From: Luteipulveratus flavus
Lineage (GTDB): Bacteria > Actinomycetota > Actinomycetes > Actinomycetales > Dermatophilaceae
NCBI RefSeq assembly: GCF_029439465.1
Contig: NZ_JAROAV010000009.1
Coordinates: forward strand, 1 to 32,915
DNA length: 32,915 nt
Reading direction: 5' to 3'
A model generated the notes under the pieces. That model ran no database searches. It worked only from the letters and a program-made list of their open reading frames with translations, and was not told the origin of the DNA. This document shows, piece by piece, positions 15,428 to 23,169 of the stretch (position 1 is its first letter; each line of letters opens with the position of its first letter). Made by a program: the position numbers and the translations under genes.

Positions 15428-16155
15428 CCCAGCCGGTGCTGTGGACGAATGAGGAGATCCTCCGGTCGGGGCCGCTCTGGGCGCAGACGGCGATGCAGCA
15501 GTACCGCGACACGATCCTGGATCCGGACTTCCCGTGCTACTTCGGCACCAAGGCAGAAGAACAGGGTCACATGCGGTTCGCCCTGGTGCCGACCGACCGG
15601 GACCTGCCGGCCTTGGCCGAGGCGCTGGGCACGTTCGCGGCGTTCTCGAAGGAGCATCCGAAGCGGCGTCACGTGTTCATCGCCCTGTTCAACCGCACCG
15701 ACCACACCTATGCGGAAGACGCTCAGTGGTTCTGGCAGGTGCTGCAGTGGTTGCACGAGCACGACCCCGCGCCGTGGCCGGCGGACATCCCCACCAGCAC
15801 GGACTCACCGCAGTGGGAGTTCTGCTTCGCCGGCGACCCGATGTTCGCCTTCCCCTGCATCCCGGCCTACCAGCACCGCCGTAGCCGCCGGATGGGCGAG
15901 TACTTCCTGATGTGCTTCCAGCCGCGACGGATCTTCTTCGGGGTCGACCGGTCCGACCCCGGCGGTGAACGGATCCGTGAGGACATCTACGCCCGGGTCG
16001 AGGACTGGGACGCGGTGCCACCACACCCGCAGCTGGTCGATCTCGCCTACGGTGATCCGACGATGCGGGAGTGGCGCCAGTACGCCCTGCCCGACCAGAA
16101 CACCGGGCTGCTAGAGCAGTGCCCCCTCCACACCCGTGGGAAGGTGCCCAGGTGA
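15424..16155 (+). CDS. YqcI/YcgG family protein, candidate haem-dependent N-hydroxylase
   Basis: 243 residues from a GTG whose last bases form the stop of the methyltransferase gene (GTGA). Family signs are the N-terminal DPDFPCYFGTKAEEQGHMRF, a central VFIALFN and QWFWQVLQWLHEHDP, the FCFAGDPMFAFPCIPAY segment, and GEYFLMCFQPRRIFFGV. From memory, members of this family have been shown to be haem-binding oxygenases that N-hydroxylate amines or guanidines in natural-product pathways (GntA of guanitoxin and AglA of argolaphos; DcsA of D-cycloserine is a functional parallel). In a cluster with arginine deiminase, an arginine-, citrulline- or methylated guanidine/urea-type substrate is a reasonable inference, not a demonstrated one. 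Cytoplasmic; no signal peptide. Confidence 0.8.
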   Translation: MTQPVLWTNEEILRSGPLWAQTAMQQYRDTILDPDFPCYFGTKAEEQGHMRFALVPTDRDLPALAEALGTFAAFSKEHPKRRHVFIALFNRTDHTYAEDAQWFWQVLQWLHEHDPAPWPADIPTSTDSPQWEFCFAGDPMFAFPCIPAYQHRRSRRMGEYFLMCFQPRRIFFGVDRSDPGGERIREDIYARVEDWDAVPPHPQLVDLAYGDPTMREWRQYALPDQNTGLLEQCPLHTRGKVPR

Positions 16156-17189
16156 ACCTAGGAGCTGAAGTGGTCTCCGACTGCGGGGCGCTGTTCGCTC
16201 AGCCGCAGTGGCAGGACGCCTGGTCTGCCACTGCGATCGAGACCTGCGTGGCGGAGACCACGCTGCCCGTCGGCAACGGCGCCGCCGTCGCCGACGGGCA
16301 GCGGCTGCGGCTGATCTCAGCCAGCCCGTTCTGGACCGGGTATGAGGCCGACGGCGACGCCCCCGCCATCTGGTCAGGCAACATCGCCTACCTCGGCACC
16401 TTGTACGCCAGCGCCAGCCCACTGAACACCCTGACCATCGAGCAGTTCACCCACGTGATCGCGGCCGCGCTCGAGCAGACCCACACCTGGGAAGCTCAGG
16501 CGCTGGTGATCCCCGGTCTGGAACGTCCTGACCTGGTCCAGGTTGCCCGCGCCGCGCAGAACGCGATCCTCATGCGCCTGGACCTCATCAGCCGGCTGGC
16601 AGTGCCCGCCACCATCGAGGACTACCTGGCCGGGCTGTCCAAGTCCGGGCGCAGCGGCATGCGTCGAGAGCACCGGCGCGCCCAGGAAGCCGGCGTCACC
16701 CTGCACCGCTACCGCCACGACGACCCCGATCTCGAAGCAAAGATGCACCGGTTCACCGACCTCACCACCCAGTCCGCGACCCGGCACGGCATCCCACCGC
16801 TGTACGACGCCGCCTCACTGCTGACCATGGCCCGCACCACGATGGCCACCCTGATCACCGCCGAGTCAGCCGAGCAGATCCTGGCCGGCACGCTGGCCTT
16901 CACCCACGACAACGTGATGGTGCTGTGGGCCGCCGGCGTCGAGCAGCAGGGCATGGAGGAGCACCACGCCTACACCTTCCTGCTGCACGAGATCATCGAC
17001 TCGATCTGTGGATCCCCCATCACCGTGCTGGACTTCGGCCGCGGCAACGTCACCTTCAAGCAGCGCCGAGGCTTCACCTCCACCGACCAGTGGACACCTG
17101 TCCTTCTCACGGCGGACGACCCGAAGGTTGAGACCGAGCTGGTGAAGATGGACGCCACGATCGCCCAGATGCTCGGCCAGCCGGCGTGA
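16152..17189 (+). CDS. FemAB/BioF2-like GNAT-fold transferase
   Basis: 345 residues from the GTG 16152 that overlaps the previous stop (GTGA). The C-terminal half carries the BioF2-like (Acetyltransf_6/FemAB) signature: DYLAGLSKSGRSGMRREHRR (basic helix), FTDLTTQSATRHGIPPLY, the hydrophobic strand GTLAFTHDNVMVLWAAGV, and the final motif LDFGRGNVTFKQRRGF. FemAB-fold enzymes transfer an acyl group from CoA or an aminoacyl group from tRNA to an amine. In antibiotic clusters they can add an amino acid without an NRPS. Here it would acylate or aminoacylate the product of the upstream enzymes, perhaps for self-protection or maturation (inference). Confidence 0.82.
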   Translation: MNLGAEVVSDCGALFAQPQWQDAWSATAIETCVAETTLPVGNGAAVADGQRLRLISASPFWTGYEADGDAPAIWSGNIAYLGTLYASASPLNTLTIEQFTHVIAAALEQTHTWEAQALVIPGLERPDLVQVARAAQNAILMRLDLISRLAVPATIEDYLAGLSKSGRSGMRREHRRAQEAGVTLHRYRHDDPDLEAKMHRFTDLTTQSATRHGIPPLYDAASLLTMARTTMATLITAESAEQILAGTLAFTHDNVMVLWAAGVEQQGMEEHHAYTFLLHEIIDSICGSPITVLDFGRGNVTFKQRRGFTSTDQWTPVLLTADDPKVETELVKMDATIAQMLGQPA

Positions 17190-18418
17190 CCGCGCCTACC
17201 TCCGCCCCGAGCCGGGTTCGCCGCACCGCGCTCCCCCGGCTGCTGTTCGCCGTGGCCCTGGCGAACATGGCCTACACCGTGCTGGTGCCGTTCGTGCCGC
17301 TGCTGGCCGACCGGTTCGACATGAGTCCGCTGCAGATCGGGGTCGCGTTCGGTGGGTTTGCCGCCGCCAAGGCCGTGGTCCAACCCTTCGGCGGGCGCCT
17401 GGTCGACCGCTGGGGCGGATTACCCGTCTCGGTGGGCGGCCTGTGCCTCGCTGCCACCGCCACCCTGGCGCTGGCCACGTCCACGAACGCCACCTCGATC
17501 GTGGCCTTCCGGGTCCTGTGGGGCATCGGCGAAGGATTCGCCATGCCCGGGCTGTACCAGCTGACCAGCCAGCTCGGACAACGCTCCTCGATCGGCCGGG
17601 CCAAAGCGCTCGGCCGGTTCGGAGCCGCCGCAGTCATCGGCATGACCGCCGGCCCCGGCCTGGTCGCCGCCTTCTCCGGCACCATCACGTTCAAGACCGC
17701 CTTCATCATCGGCGCGGCCATGACCTATCTCAGCGCCGCATTGATCCTCACCGAACGCGCCGACCTCACTCAGGACAACCCCGACTCCAGCTCCTCCAAA
17801 GCTTCCGATGACGGACCCACCGGAAACGCCGGCACGAGCCAGCAGAAGATACTGCTCGCCGCGCTAGCGCTCGGCGCCGCAGACCTGTTCAACAACTTCA
17901 TCTACGCCGCTCTGGAACCGATCTACCCCCTGCATCTCAGCGAGGTCCTGCACGCAAGTCAGACCACCATCGAGGTGACGTTCTTCTGCGGGCTAGGCAT
18001 CTTCGCCATCGGCTCCTTCTTCGCCGGCGCCCTCGTAGAGCGCTGGGGCGCCCGTCGCAGCGCCGCCGCAGCCTTCATCGTGCAGACCGTCGCCCTGCTC
18101 ATCGGCGCCATCGCCGCCATGACGGGCATGTTCGTCACCTCATTCTTCGTCGTCATGGCCGCACAACCCATCGTGTACGTGGCCCTACGCACCTCTGTCA
18201 CCCAGCTCACCGAAGGACACGAAGGCACCGCGTTCGGCTGGTTCGGCCTCGCTTCCGACATCGGATGGATCCTTGGCCCCATCGTCGCAGGCGCCCTGTT
18301 TCAAGGCCTGCACCGCAACGTCCTCCTCGTCCTGGCCGCAGTCACGATCGCCGGACTCATCACCACCTGGCGCGCCACCACCATGCAGCCGGGCCCCGCA
18401 GCACAGCCACCGTGTTAA
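17186..18418 (+). CDS. MFS transporter, probable product exporter
   Basis: 410 residues from a GTG overlapping the transferase stop (GTGA). Two six-helix halves are evident, each with the MFS motif A after its second helix: GGRLVDRWGG in the first half and GALVERWGARR in the second. A hydrophilic Ser/Asp-rich central loop (SSSSKASDDG) separates the halves. It resembles drug:proton antiporters of about 12 TM segments. As last gene of a translationally coupled operon it most likely exports the pathway product and may give self-resistance; uptake of a precursor is the alternative. Confidence 0.9.
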   Translation: MTAPTSAPSRVRRTALPRLLFAVALANMAYTVLVPFVPLLADRFDMSPLQIGVAFGGFAAAKAVVQPFGGRLVDRWGGLPVSVGGLCLAATATLALATSTNATSIVAFRVLWGIGEGFAMPGLYQLTSQLGQRSSIGRAKALGRFGAAAVIGMTAGPGLVAAFSGTITFKTAFIIGAAMTYLSAALILTERADLTQDNPDSSSSKASDDGPTGNAGTSQQKILLAALALGAADLFNNFIYAALEPIYPLHLSEVLHASQTTIEVTFFCGLGIFAIGSFFAGALVERWGARRSAAAAFIVQTVALLIGAIAAMTGMFVTSFFVVMAAQPIVYVALRTSVTQLTEGHEGTAFGWFGLASDIGWILGPIVAGALFQGLHRNVLLVLAAVTIAGLITTWRATTMQPGPAAQPPC

Positions 18419-18571
18419 GCGCATGCTGCGCCGGGTCGACGCAGGCTATGCACCTGCTGAGCATCACCAGCCAACGCGGCTCTCCGCACTTCCGCGCGCC
18501 CGTACGGCGTCCAGCGGGTGATCATCTCCTCGACCCGGGCCGATCGGGCGGGAGTCTCTAGAGTCGGGCGC

Positions 18572-18988
18572 ATGAGTCGCAGCAGGCGGCGCGCGCTGGC
18601 CGCGACGGCTGCGCTGGCGCCACTCACCCTGGTCGTCGTGGCGTGCTCGGGTCAGGGCTCGGTCGAAGCACCCCACGTGCGCGCCGCCGCGACCGCTTTC
18701 GTCCGCACAACCTCCGTCGACCCGGGCTCGGCCTGCGCGCTGCTGGCGCCGGTCACCGCCCGCGAGGTCGCCGACGACGCGCCGTGCGCCGCCGGGCTGG
18801 CCGACGCCGGGCTACCGCCAGCAGGTGAGATACGCAGCGTGCAGGTGTACGGCAAGGACGCTGTCGTGCACACCAGCGCAGACACCCTCTTCCTGGCCCG
18901 CTTCGACCGCGGCTGGCTGATCACCGCAGCCGGCTGCCGCCCTCAGGGCGAGGACCTGCCCTACGACTGCGACGTGAAGGGAGGATGA
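18572..18988 (+). CDS. lipoprotein of unknown function
   Basis: 138 residues from the ATG at 18572, the start that gives a proper signal: RSRRR, a hydrophobic core and the lipobox VVAC with Cys25. The mature part has paired Cys residues (SACALL, APCAAGL, AGCRPQG, YDCDVKGG) and a small alpha/beta pattern (VRAAATAFVRTT ... DTLFLARFDRGWLI), recalling small NTF2-like actinobacterial lipoproteins that end in YDC-VKGG. It is anchored to the outer face of the membrane. Its stop lies 1 base from the ATG of the 27-codon gene, so they are co-transcribed. Confidence 0.8.
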   Translation: MSRSRRRALAATAALAPLTLVVVACSGQGSVEAPHVRAAATAFVRTTSVDPGSACALLAPVTAREVADDAPCAAGLADAGLPPAGEIRSVQVYGKDAVVHTSADTLFLARFDRGWLITAAGCRPQGEDLPYDCDVKGG

Positions 18989-18989
18989 G

Positions 18990-19073
18990 ATGCGGATCCT
19001 GTTCGCTGGATGCCTGATGGTCATCGCGCTCGGCCTGGCCTTCTGCATCGTGCTGGGGGTGCTGCACCGATGA
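18990..19073 (+). CDS. 27-residue single-pass membrane peptide
   Basis: A tiny frame (ATG 18990 to TGA 19073) fits exactly between its neighbours. GGGAGG lies just upstream inside the end of the lipoprotein gene, and its stop overlaps the next ATG (ATGA). After MRILFAGC it is almost wholly hydrophobic (MVIALGLAFCIVLGVLHR), one membrane helix. The packing on both sides makes a real translated gene likely. Function unknown; perhaps a small subunit or regulator of the adjacent DUF6766 membrane protein. Confidence 0.6.
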   Translation: MRILFAGCLMVIALGLAFCIVLGVLHR

Positions 19074-19744
19074 GGCGGGTGCTGCGCGACAACGGGCTGA
19101 CGCTGGCATTCGGCGGGCTGCTGCTGCTCGCGCTCGTCGGCCAGGCCCTGACCGGGGTGGCGCAGTACAACGGTGGGGCTCGCGACGCGGGTCTGCCGAC
19201 CCTGAGCATCGCCGAGTACGTGCTGTCCGCGCAGTTCGGGGTGGACGTGGCGGAGAACTGGCAGTCGGAGTACCTGCAGTTCACGCTGTACATCGTGCTC
19301 ACCGTCTGGCTCGTGCAGCGCGGCTCACCGGAGTCCAAACCGGTGGACCAGTCGGGTCTGGAAAGCGAGGAGAAGCAGAAGGTGGGGCTTTACGCCGGCG
19401 CCGACTCCCCCGCCTGGGCGCGGCTCGGCGGATGGCGCCGGGCCCTGTTCGCGCACTCCCTCGGCCTGACCATGGGCGCGGTCTTCCTCACCTCATGGCT
19501 GGCCCAGCTCATCGCCGGCCGCAGCGCCTATGACGCCGAGCAGCTGCAGAACCTCAAGGACCCCGTCGGTCTGGGCGCGTACGCGGTGACGCCGGACTTC
19601 TGAAACCGGACGCTGCAGAACTGGCAGTCCGAATTCCTCGCCGTGGCCAGCATGGTCGTGCTGAGCATCTACCTGCGCGAGCGGGGATCACCGGAGTCCA
19701 AACCCGTCGGCGCACCCCACCACAGCACCGGCGTCGAGGGATAA
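19070..19744 (+). pseudogene. DUF6766 membrane protein gene with one in-frame TGA
   Basis: The first 177 codons (MRRVLRDNGLTLAFGGLLLL ...) end at TGA 19601-19603. The same frame then continues without fault for 46 codons to TAA 19742-19744 with the typical family ending (NRTLQNWQSEFL, ERGSPESKPV, STGVEG). The two halves of the protein repeat each other: NWQSEYLQF with RGSPESKPV in the first, NWQSEFLAV with RGSPESKPV in the second. By that pattern the stop replaces the Trp of F-W-NRTLQ (TGG to TGA). Four or so TM segments are predicted. A truncated product would lack the last helix. Confidence 0.75.
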
Positions 19745-19769
19745 GTGCCTGCCACGGTGGGTCGAGCGT

Positions 19770-19846
19770 CGTCAGCCGGCCCTCGCGCCCGGGCACGAAC
19801 GGCCGGTCAGGCGTCCTTGGTCAAACTGTGAGCCTTGGGCGTCGCT
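19770..19846. repeat. intergenic hairpin element, copy 1
   Basis: About 77 bases (GTCAGCCGGC ... GGGCGTCGCT) align with 20073-20151 at roughly two thirds identity, with shared blocks such as CCCGGG, GGTCAGGCGT and a central GGTC-AA. Its stem is imperfect. It lies in the 489-base non-coding gap 19745-20233, which holds no gene that I can support. Confidence 0.45.
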
Positions 19847-20072
19847 CACTGCCCCCGACAGCACCGGACCTGGAACGACAGCATGCTCAACGCGCCCCTG
19901 CTCGGACCGCCCGCGGCACGAACAGCGGCCACTGGTCGGTGGAGCGCAGGTCATCCACCCCCGCCGCCTGCCGCTCGAACACCGCATCCAAGCACGGAGC
20001 CTGACCACTCTCGGTCTGCGCGGCATCGACCAGCGCGCGGAGATTAATGCCGTGCTTAGCGGGTAAGCCAGG

Positions 20073-20151
20073 CGTAGCCAGCCGTTGGCGGCCCGGGTAC
20101 CGATCGGTTGGTCAGGCGTTCACGGTCCAACCATGTGCCGTGAACGCCGCT
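20073..20151. repeat. intergenic hairpin element, copy 2
   Basis: A diverged second copy of the element at 19770-19846. In this copy GGCGTTCACGG (20115-20125) pairs perfectly with 20138-20148 around a 12-base loop. The pairing differs in sequence between the copies while the layout is kept, as in REP-like or structured RNA elements. It also lies 82 bases past the stop of the GAF-ANTAR gene and could end its transcript. Confidence 0.45.
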
Positions 20152-20233
20152 TGGGCACATCTCGGTGCGGTCTCGGGTTCTTTGATGCGCTCGGGTGAGG
20201 GCTTGGACTGGCATCCGGCCCGGTGCACCGGGA

Positions 20234-20944
20234 TCATTCCGGCTGAGGAAGTGATCCGGTCTGGGCCACGTCGGCCGCGATATCACGCAGCTTGCGGTTC
20301 AGTCGCTGGCTGGTGACACGTAGCAGCGTGAAGGCCCGCTCGTCGGTGATGTGGTGAGCGTTCATCAGGATGCCGACGGCGATGCCGATCTGTCGGCTCG
20401 CGACCAGGGCTCGGTCCAGATGGTCGGCTCGTTCGGCGCTGGCCGCATGCAGCAGCAGCACCCGGGCGTGGGCTGCGAATAGGGCGGCGGTGGCCGACGA
20501 TTTCACGGTGAAGGCATGCGGTGTCGCACAGTAGAAGTTCAGCGCCGACCGTTCTGGGTCGTTCAGCAGCTGTACGGCCAGGATGCCTCGGACCGGCGAC
20601 TCCTGCAGGGCCGCCGCGCGGAAGGCGGGCCAGCGGTCTTCAGCGGTCAGGTCGGGGATGCGCACGACGAACCCGTCATCAGCGGCCTCCAGGCACGGAC
20701 CTTCACCTAGACGGTGCTGCAGCTCATCGACCGCGGTGGCGACCTCATCGGAGCTGGCCAGACTCCGCGGCTTCTGTCGCGGTGGCCAGGCGGTCATTCC
20801 CGCCCAGTCGCACCCAGGCAGCGTCTGGACTGCCAGCTCGACAAGTCCCTGTAGCGCATCGCCGCGTTCTCCGGCGGTACGCAGGTGATTATTGAGCTCA
20901 GCGAAGGCCGCCGCGAGATGATCACCGTGGTCAGAGCTGCTCAT
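20234..20944 (-). CDS. GAF-ANTAR RNA-binding antiterminator
   Basis: 236 residues; ATG 20942-20944 with GAGAGGAA upstream (an adjacent GTG at 20947 is possible). Residues about 25-165 form a GAF domain (LVELAVQTLPGCDWAGMTAW, HRLGEGPCLEA, VRGILAVQLL, ALNFYCATPHAF) that senses a small ligand or redox signal. Residues about 170-230 form an ANTAR domain: ALVASRQIGIAVGILMNAHH then ITDERAFTLLRVTSQRLNRK, with the alanine/aromatic pattern of the three-helix bundle that grips paired hairpins in mRNA leaders. It prevents transcription termination at target leaders. Targets unknown; the two hairpin elements downstream invite testing. Confidence 0.88.
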   Translation of the reverse strand: MSSSDHGDHLAAAFAELNNHLRTAGERGDALQGLVELAVQTLPGCDWAGMTAWPPRQKPRSLASSDEVATAVDELQHRLGEGPCLEAADDGFVVRIPDLTAEDRWPAFRAAALQESPVRGILAVQLLNDPERSALNFYCATPHAFTVKSSATAALFAAHARVLLLHAASAERADHLDRALVASRQIGIAVGILMNAHHITDERAFTLLRVTSQRLNRKLRDIAADVAQTGSLPQPE

Positions 20945-21436
20945 CACCGTTCCTCTCGACCTGCGGTTCTGCCGCATACGGTCGACGGTAAACCTAGCCG
21001 CGACCACCGGCGGGCTCTGTGCGAATGGCCTGCATGATCGGGAGCTCGAGACCACGGCAAGGCTGGCCGCGACCACGGCGGCCAGGCCGGCAGGTCGGTA
21101 CCGACGCCGATCATGCCGTCGGCCGACAGCAACTGACCTGTGACCGCTCGGCCAAACAAGCGTGAGGCCTCAACGGTCGGCGACCGTGACCACCGCACCC
21201 GAGCCAGCCGGGGCCGCCACCGGTGGACAGCGGCTCCCCGTCACCCCACACCGACGGCCCCGGACCTATGGTGGAACAGGGTCACACGCATCCCCGTGGC
21301 CTCAGGACCTCCGACAGGGCCACCCTGTCGTCGAACCTGGCGCGGCCCCGCCACCTCCCCCTATGGGCGGGGCCGTCGCCAACCCCGCGTCGCCAGCATG
21401 ACCCGGCGGGCCGGGGCGGTCCGAAACCGACGTCCC

Positions 21437-21545
21437 CACGTCACTGAGTCGCGAATTGGCCGAGTTTCGAGTCGGTCACTGAGCCGCCACCCGCAGACGG
21501 CGTGTCCCGACTCGAAAACGATCGTCAGTGAGCCGCACCGCGGGC
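21437..21545. other. second res-like cluster, without its own recombinase
   Basis: Contains a 26-bp dyad at 21509-21534 with the same core as at 6724 (CTCGAAAACGATCG, then AGTGAGCC). It also has CACTGAGTCG and CACTGAGCCG half sites at about 21442 and 21476 and an intervening TTTCGAGTC. Orientation matches the cluster at 6625-6749. No recombinase gene lies nearby; the flanking 21077-21591 contains no gene I can support. Confidence 0.45.
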
Positions 21546-21591
21546 AGCCTCGCCCGGCGTAGCTGAGAGCGCTACGCCCCTGGTCGTGAGG

Positions 21592-22179
21592 TCAGGCGAG
21601 CGTGGTGCCGTCCGTCAGCGTGCGATGGCTCAGCAGCGAGACCAGCTCGCCGCTCGACGCGCTGACCGCGCGCGAGCCGTCGCCCCACGTCCAGTCGAGG
21701 TCGGTGGCCCGCAGGGCGAGTCCGTCCACGGCGACACCGAAGCGGGCGGCACCACCGTCGCGGGCCAGGCCGTCGAGGATCGCGACCGTCGCGTCGTCGC
21801 CGGAGGCGCGCTCCAGCCCCGCGGCGTTGGTCACGTCGAGTGCGTGCACCACGGCGTGGTTGAGCGCGCCGAGCGCGCCGCCGACGGGCGGCTGCCAGGC
21901 GGCGAGAGTGTCGGACCGCAGGTTGGCGAGGTGCTCCTCGACCGGCAGCGAGGCGTCCCGGGCTGCGACCGCGTCGGACATCGCCTGGAAGTCGCCGCCC
22001 GCTGCCGCGATCTCGGCGCCGTACTGCTCGGGGGTCATCCGGGCCGGCATCGTCACGTGCGCGACGACCTCGCGGACCCGCCAGCCCTCGCACAGGGAGG
22101 GGCGGTCCCAGACGTCGTTCGCCTCGAGCAGGTCGGCCAGCCGGGCGAACGTGTCGCCGACGAGCGGTTGCAGGTCCAT
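21592..22179 (-). CDS. DinB-fold maleylpyruvate isomerase-like protein
   Basis: 195 residues from ATG 22177-22179, preceded by GAAGGAGA 5-6 bases upstream; longer starts lack this. The N-terminal four-helix region has the MDMPI/DinB pattern: LLEANDVWDRPSLCEGWRVR, then EVVAHVTMPARM (metal His in VVAHVT), and a later ALNHAVVHALDV with two further His. Family members bind a divalent metal and use mycothiol as cofactor, for example in maleylpyruvate isomerisation, or act as uncharacterised thiol transferases. The specific reaction is unknown. Monocistronic. Confidence 0.8.
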   Translation of the reverse strand: MDLQPLVGDTFARLADLLEANDVWDRPSLCEGWRVREVVAHVTMPARMTPEQYGAEIAAAGGDFQAMSDAVAARDASLPVEEHLANLRSDTLAAWQPPVGGALGALNHAVVHALDVTNAAGLERASGDDATVAILDGLARDGGAARFGVAVDGLALRATDLDWTWGDGSRAVSASSGELVSLLSHRTLTDGTTLA

Positions 22180-22252
22180 CGGTTCTCCTTCGGGGAACGA
22201 GCACGGTCCGCATCGGGCATCAGCCACACCCAGCCCGCCCTTGACGAAGGCG

Positions 22253-22278
22253 GTGTCGTGGTACTTCTTCTCCCGGCA
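22253..22278 (-). repeat. inverted copy of the 26-bp segment at 12155-12180
   Basis: The reverse complement of this stretch (core GAGAAGAAGTACCAC) matches 12155-12180 with 3 mismatches. It lies 31 bases before the GTG of the orphan membrane protein gene. Confidence 0.5.
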
Positions 22279-22309
22279 GGCGCCCAGGTCGGACTTCGGG
22301 GAGACGCAC

Positions 22310-23074
22310 GTGAAGGTCGTTGTCAGGCGGGAAGCCCAGTTCGTCGGGGCCATGCGACGTTATCGCGTGACGGTCAACGGCGTGCGCAAGTCGTTGCGAG
22401 CGGGCGGGGAGGTGGTGTTCGAGACGTCCGACAAGGACGTGGAGCTCGTGGCCGAGCTCGACCTGGTCGATCCGTGCGTGTGGCGAGGGTCCTTCCCCGA
22501 CGGCGAGGACGAGATGATCCTCCGCCTCGACATGGACCAGCCGTTCACGTCCTGGTACGGCAAGGGCAACTACTTCAGCGTCTCTCCGCTGACCACGGTG
22601 GCCGGCCCGACGGAGGGCGGGCCGACAGCCCCCGTGACGGTCTCGGAGAAGCAGGCACCGGATCGGGGGCTCGTGCTGCGATGGACGTACATCGCTGCCC
22701 TTCTCGTCCCCCTCGAGATCCTGTTCCGGTTCGTCCTGAACCCCGACGGACAGCGTCCGTCTCTCTTCTGGCTCCAGATCCCGGTGCACGCTGCGCTGCT
22801 CTGGTACGGACTCAACGCGATCACGGGCTGGCGGAAGATCCGTCGGACACGGCGGCGCGGAGTGGCGACGGGTCCGGCGCGTCCGAGCTCGGGAAAGTAC
22901 GTCCTCCCGCGTGAGTTCAGGACTGCCGTGGTCGCCTCCGTCGTCTTCCTGATCGGCGTGTTCGTCCTCATCTACGTTTCCAGGCCGGGCGCCTACGTCC
23001 TGTCCGCCGTCTACGCGGGAGTCATCGGCTGGTGCATCTGGTCCTTCGCCACCCGGCAGCGTGCTGATCGGTAG
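22310..23074 (+). CDS. orphan homologue of the YD-linked membrane protein, four TM segments
   Basis: 254 residues; GTG at 22310 with GGGGAG 6 bases upstream. Residues 1-175 parallel the whole of the protein at 7047-7604. Both have VNG, DPCVWRGSFPDGED (NPCMWRGSIPPDED there), SWYGKGNYF (AWWGQGKFF), a first TM (WTYIAALLVPLEILFRFVLN) and the junction QRPSLFWLQIPVH before the second TM. It has an extra C-terminal part with a basic linker (RKIRRTRRRG) and two more TM segments (residues about 206-224 and 228-246). Composition here is that of the host. There is no toxin gene beside it, so it could be an orphan immunity protein, or evidence that the family has a general envelope role. Confidence 0.8.
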   Translation: MKVVVRREAQFVGAMRRYRVTVNGVRKSLRAGGEVVFETSDKDVELVAELDLVDPCVWRGSFPDGEDEMILRLDMDQPFTSWYGKGNYFSVSPLTTVAGPTEGGPTAPVTVSEKQAPDRGLVLRWTYIAALLVPLEILFRFVLNPDGQRPSLFWLQIPVHAALLWYGLNAITGWRKIRRTRRRGVATGPARPSSGKYVLPREFRTAVVASVVFLIGVFVLIYVSRPGAYVLSAVYAGVIGWCIWSFATRQRADR

Positions 23075-23169
23075 TCGTACGAACGAGGGGCACGCGCGGG
23101 TCTTGGCGGTGCGATCCGACCGGGCCACCATGGGACGGAGCGATCCGCCACCTGCAGGAGCTGAGTGCC

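Noticed and set aside
13322-18418. Ordinary arginine catabolic (arc) operon
   Set aside because: No ornithine carbamoyltransferase, carbamate kinase or arginine/ornithine antiporter is present; the downstream genes are tailoring and export enzymes.
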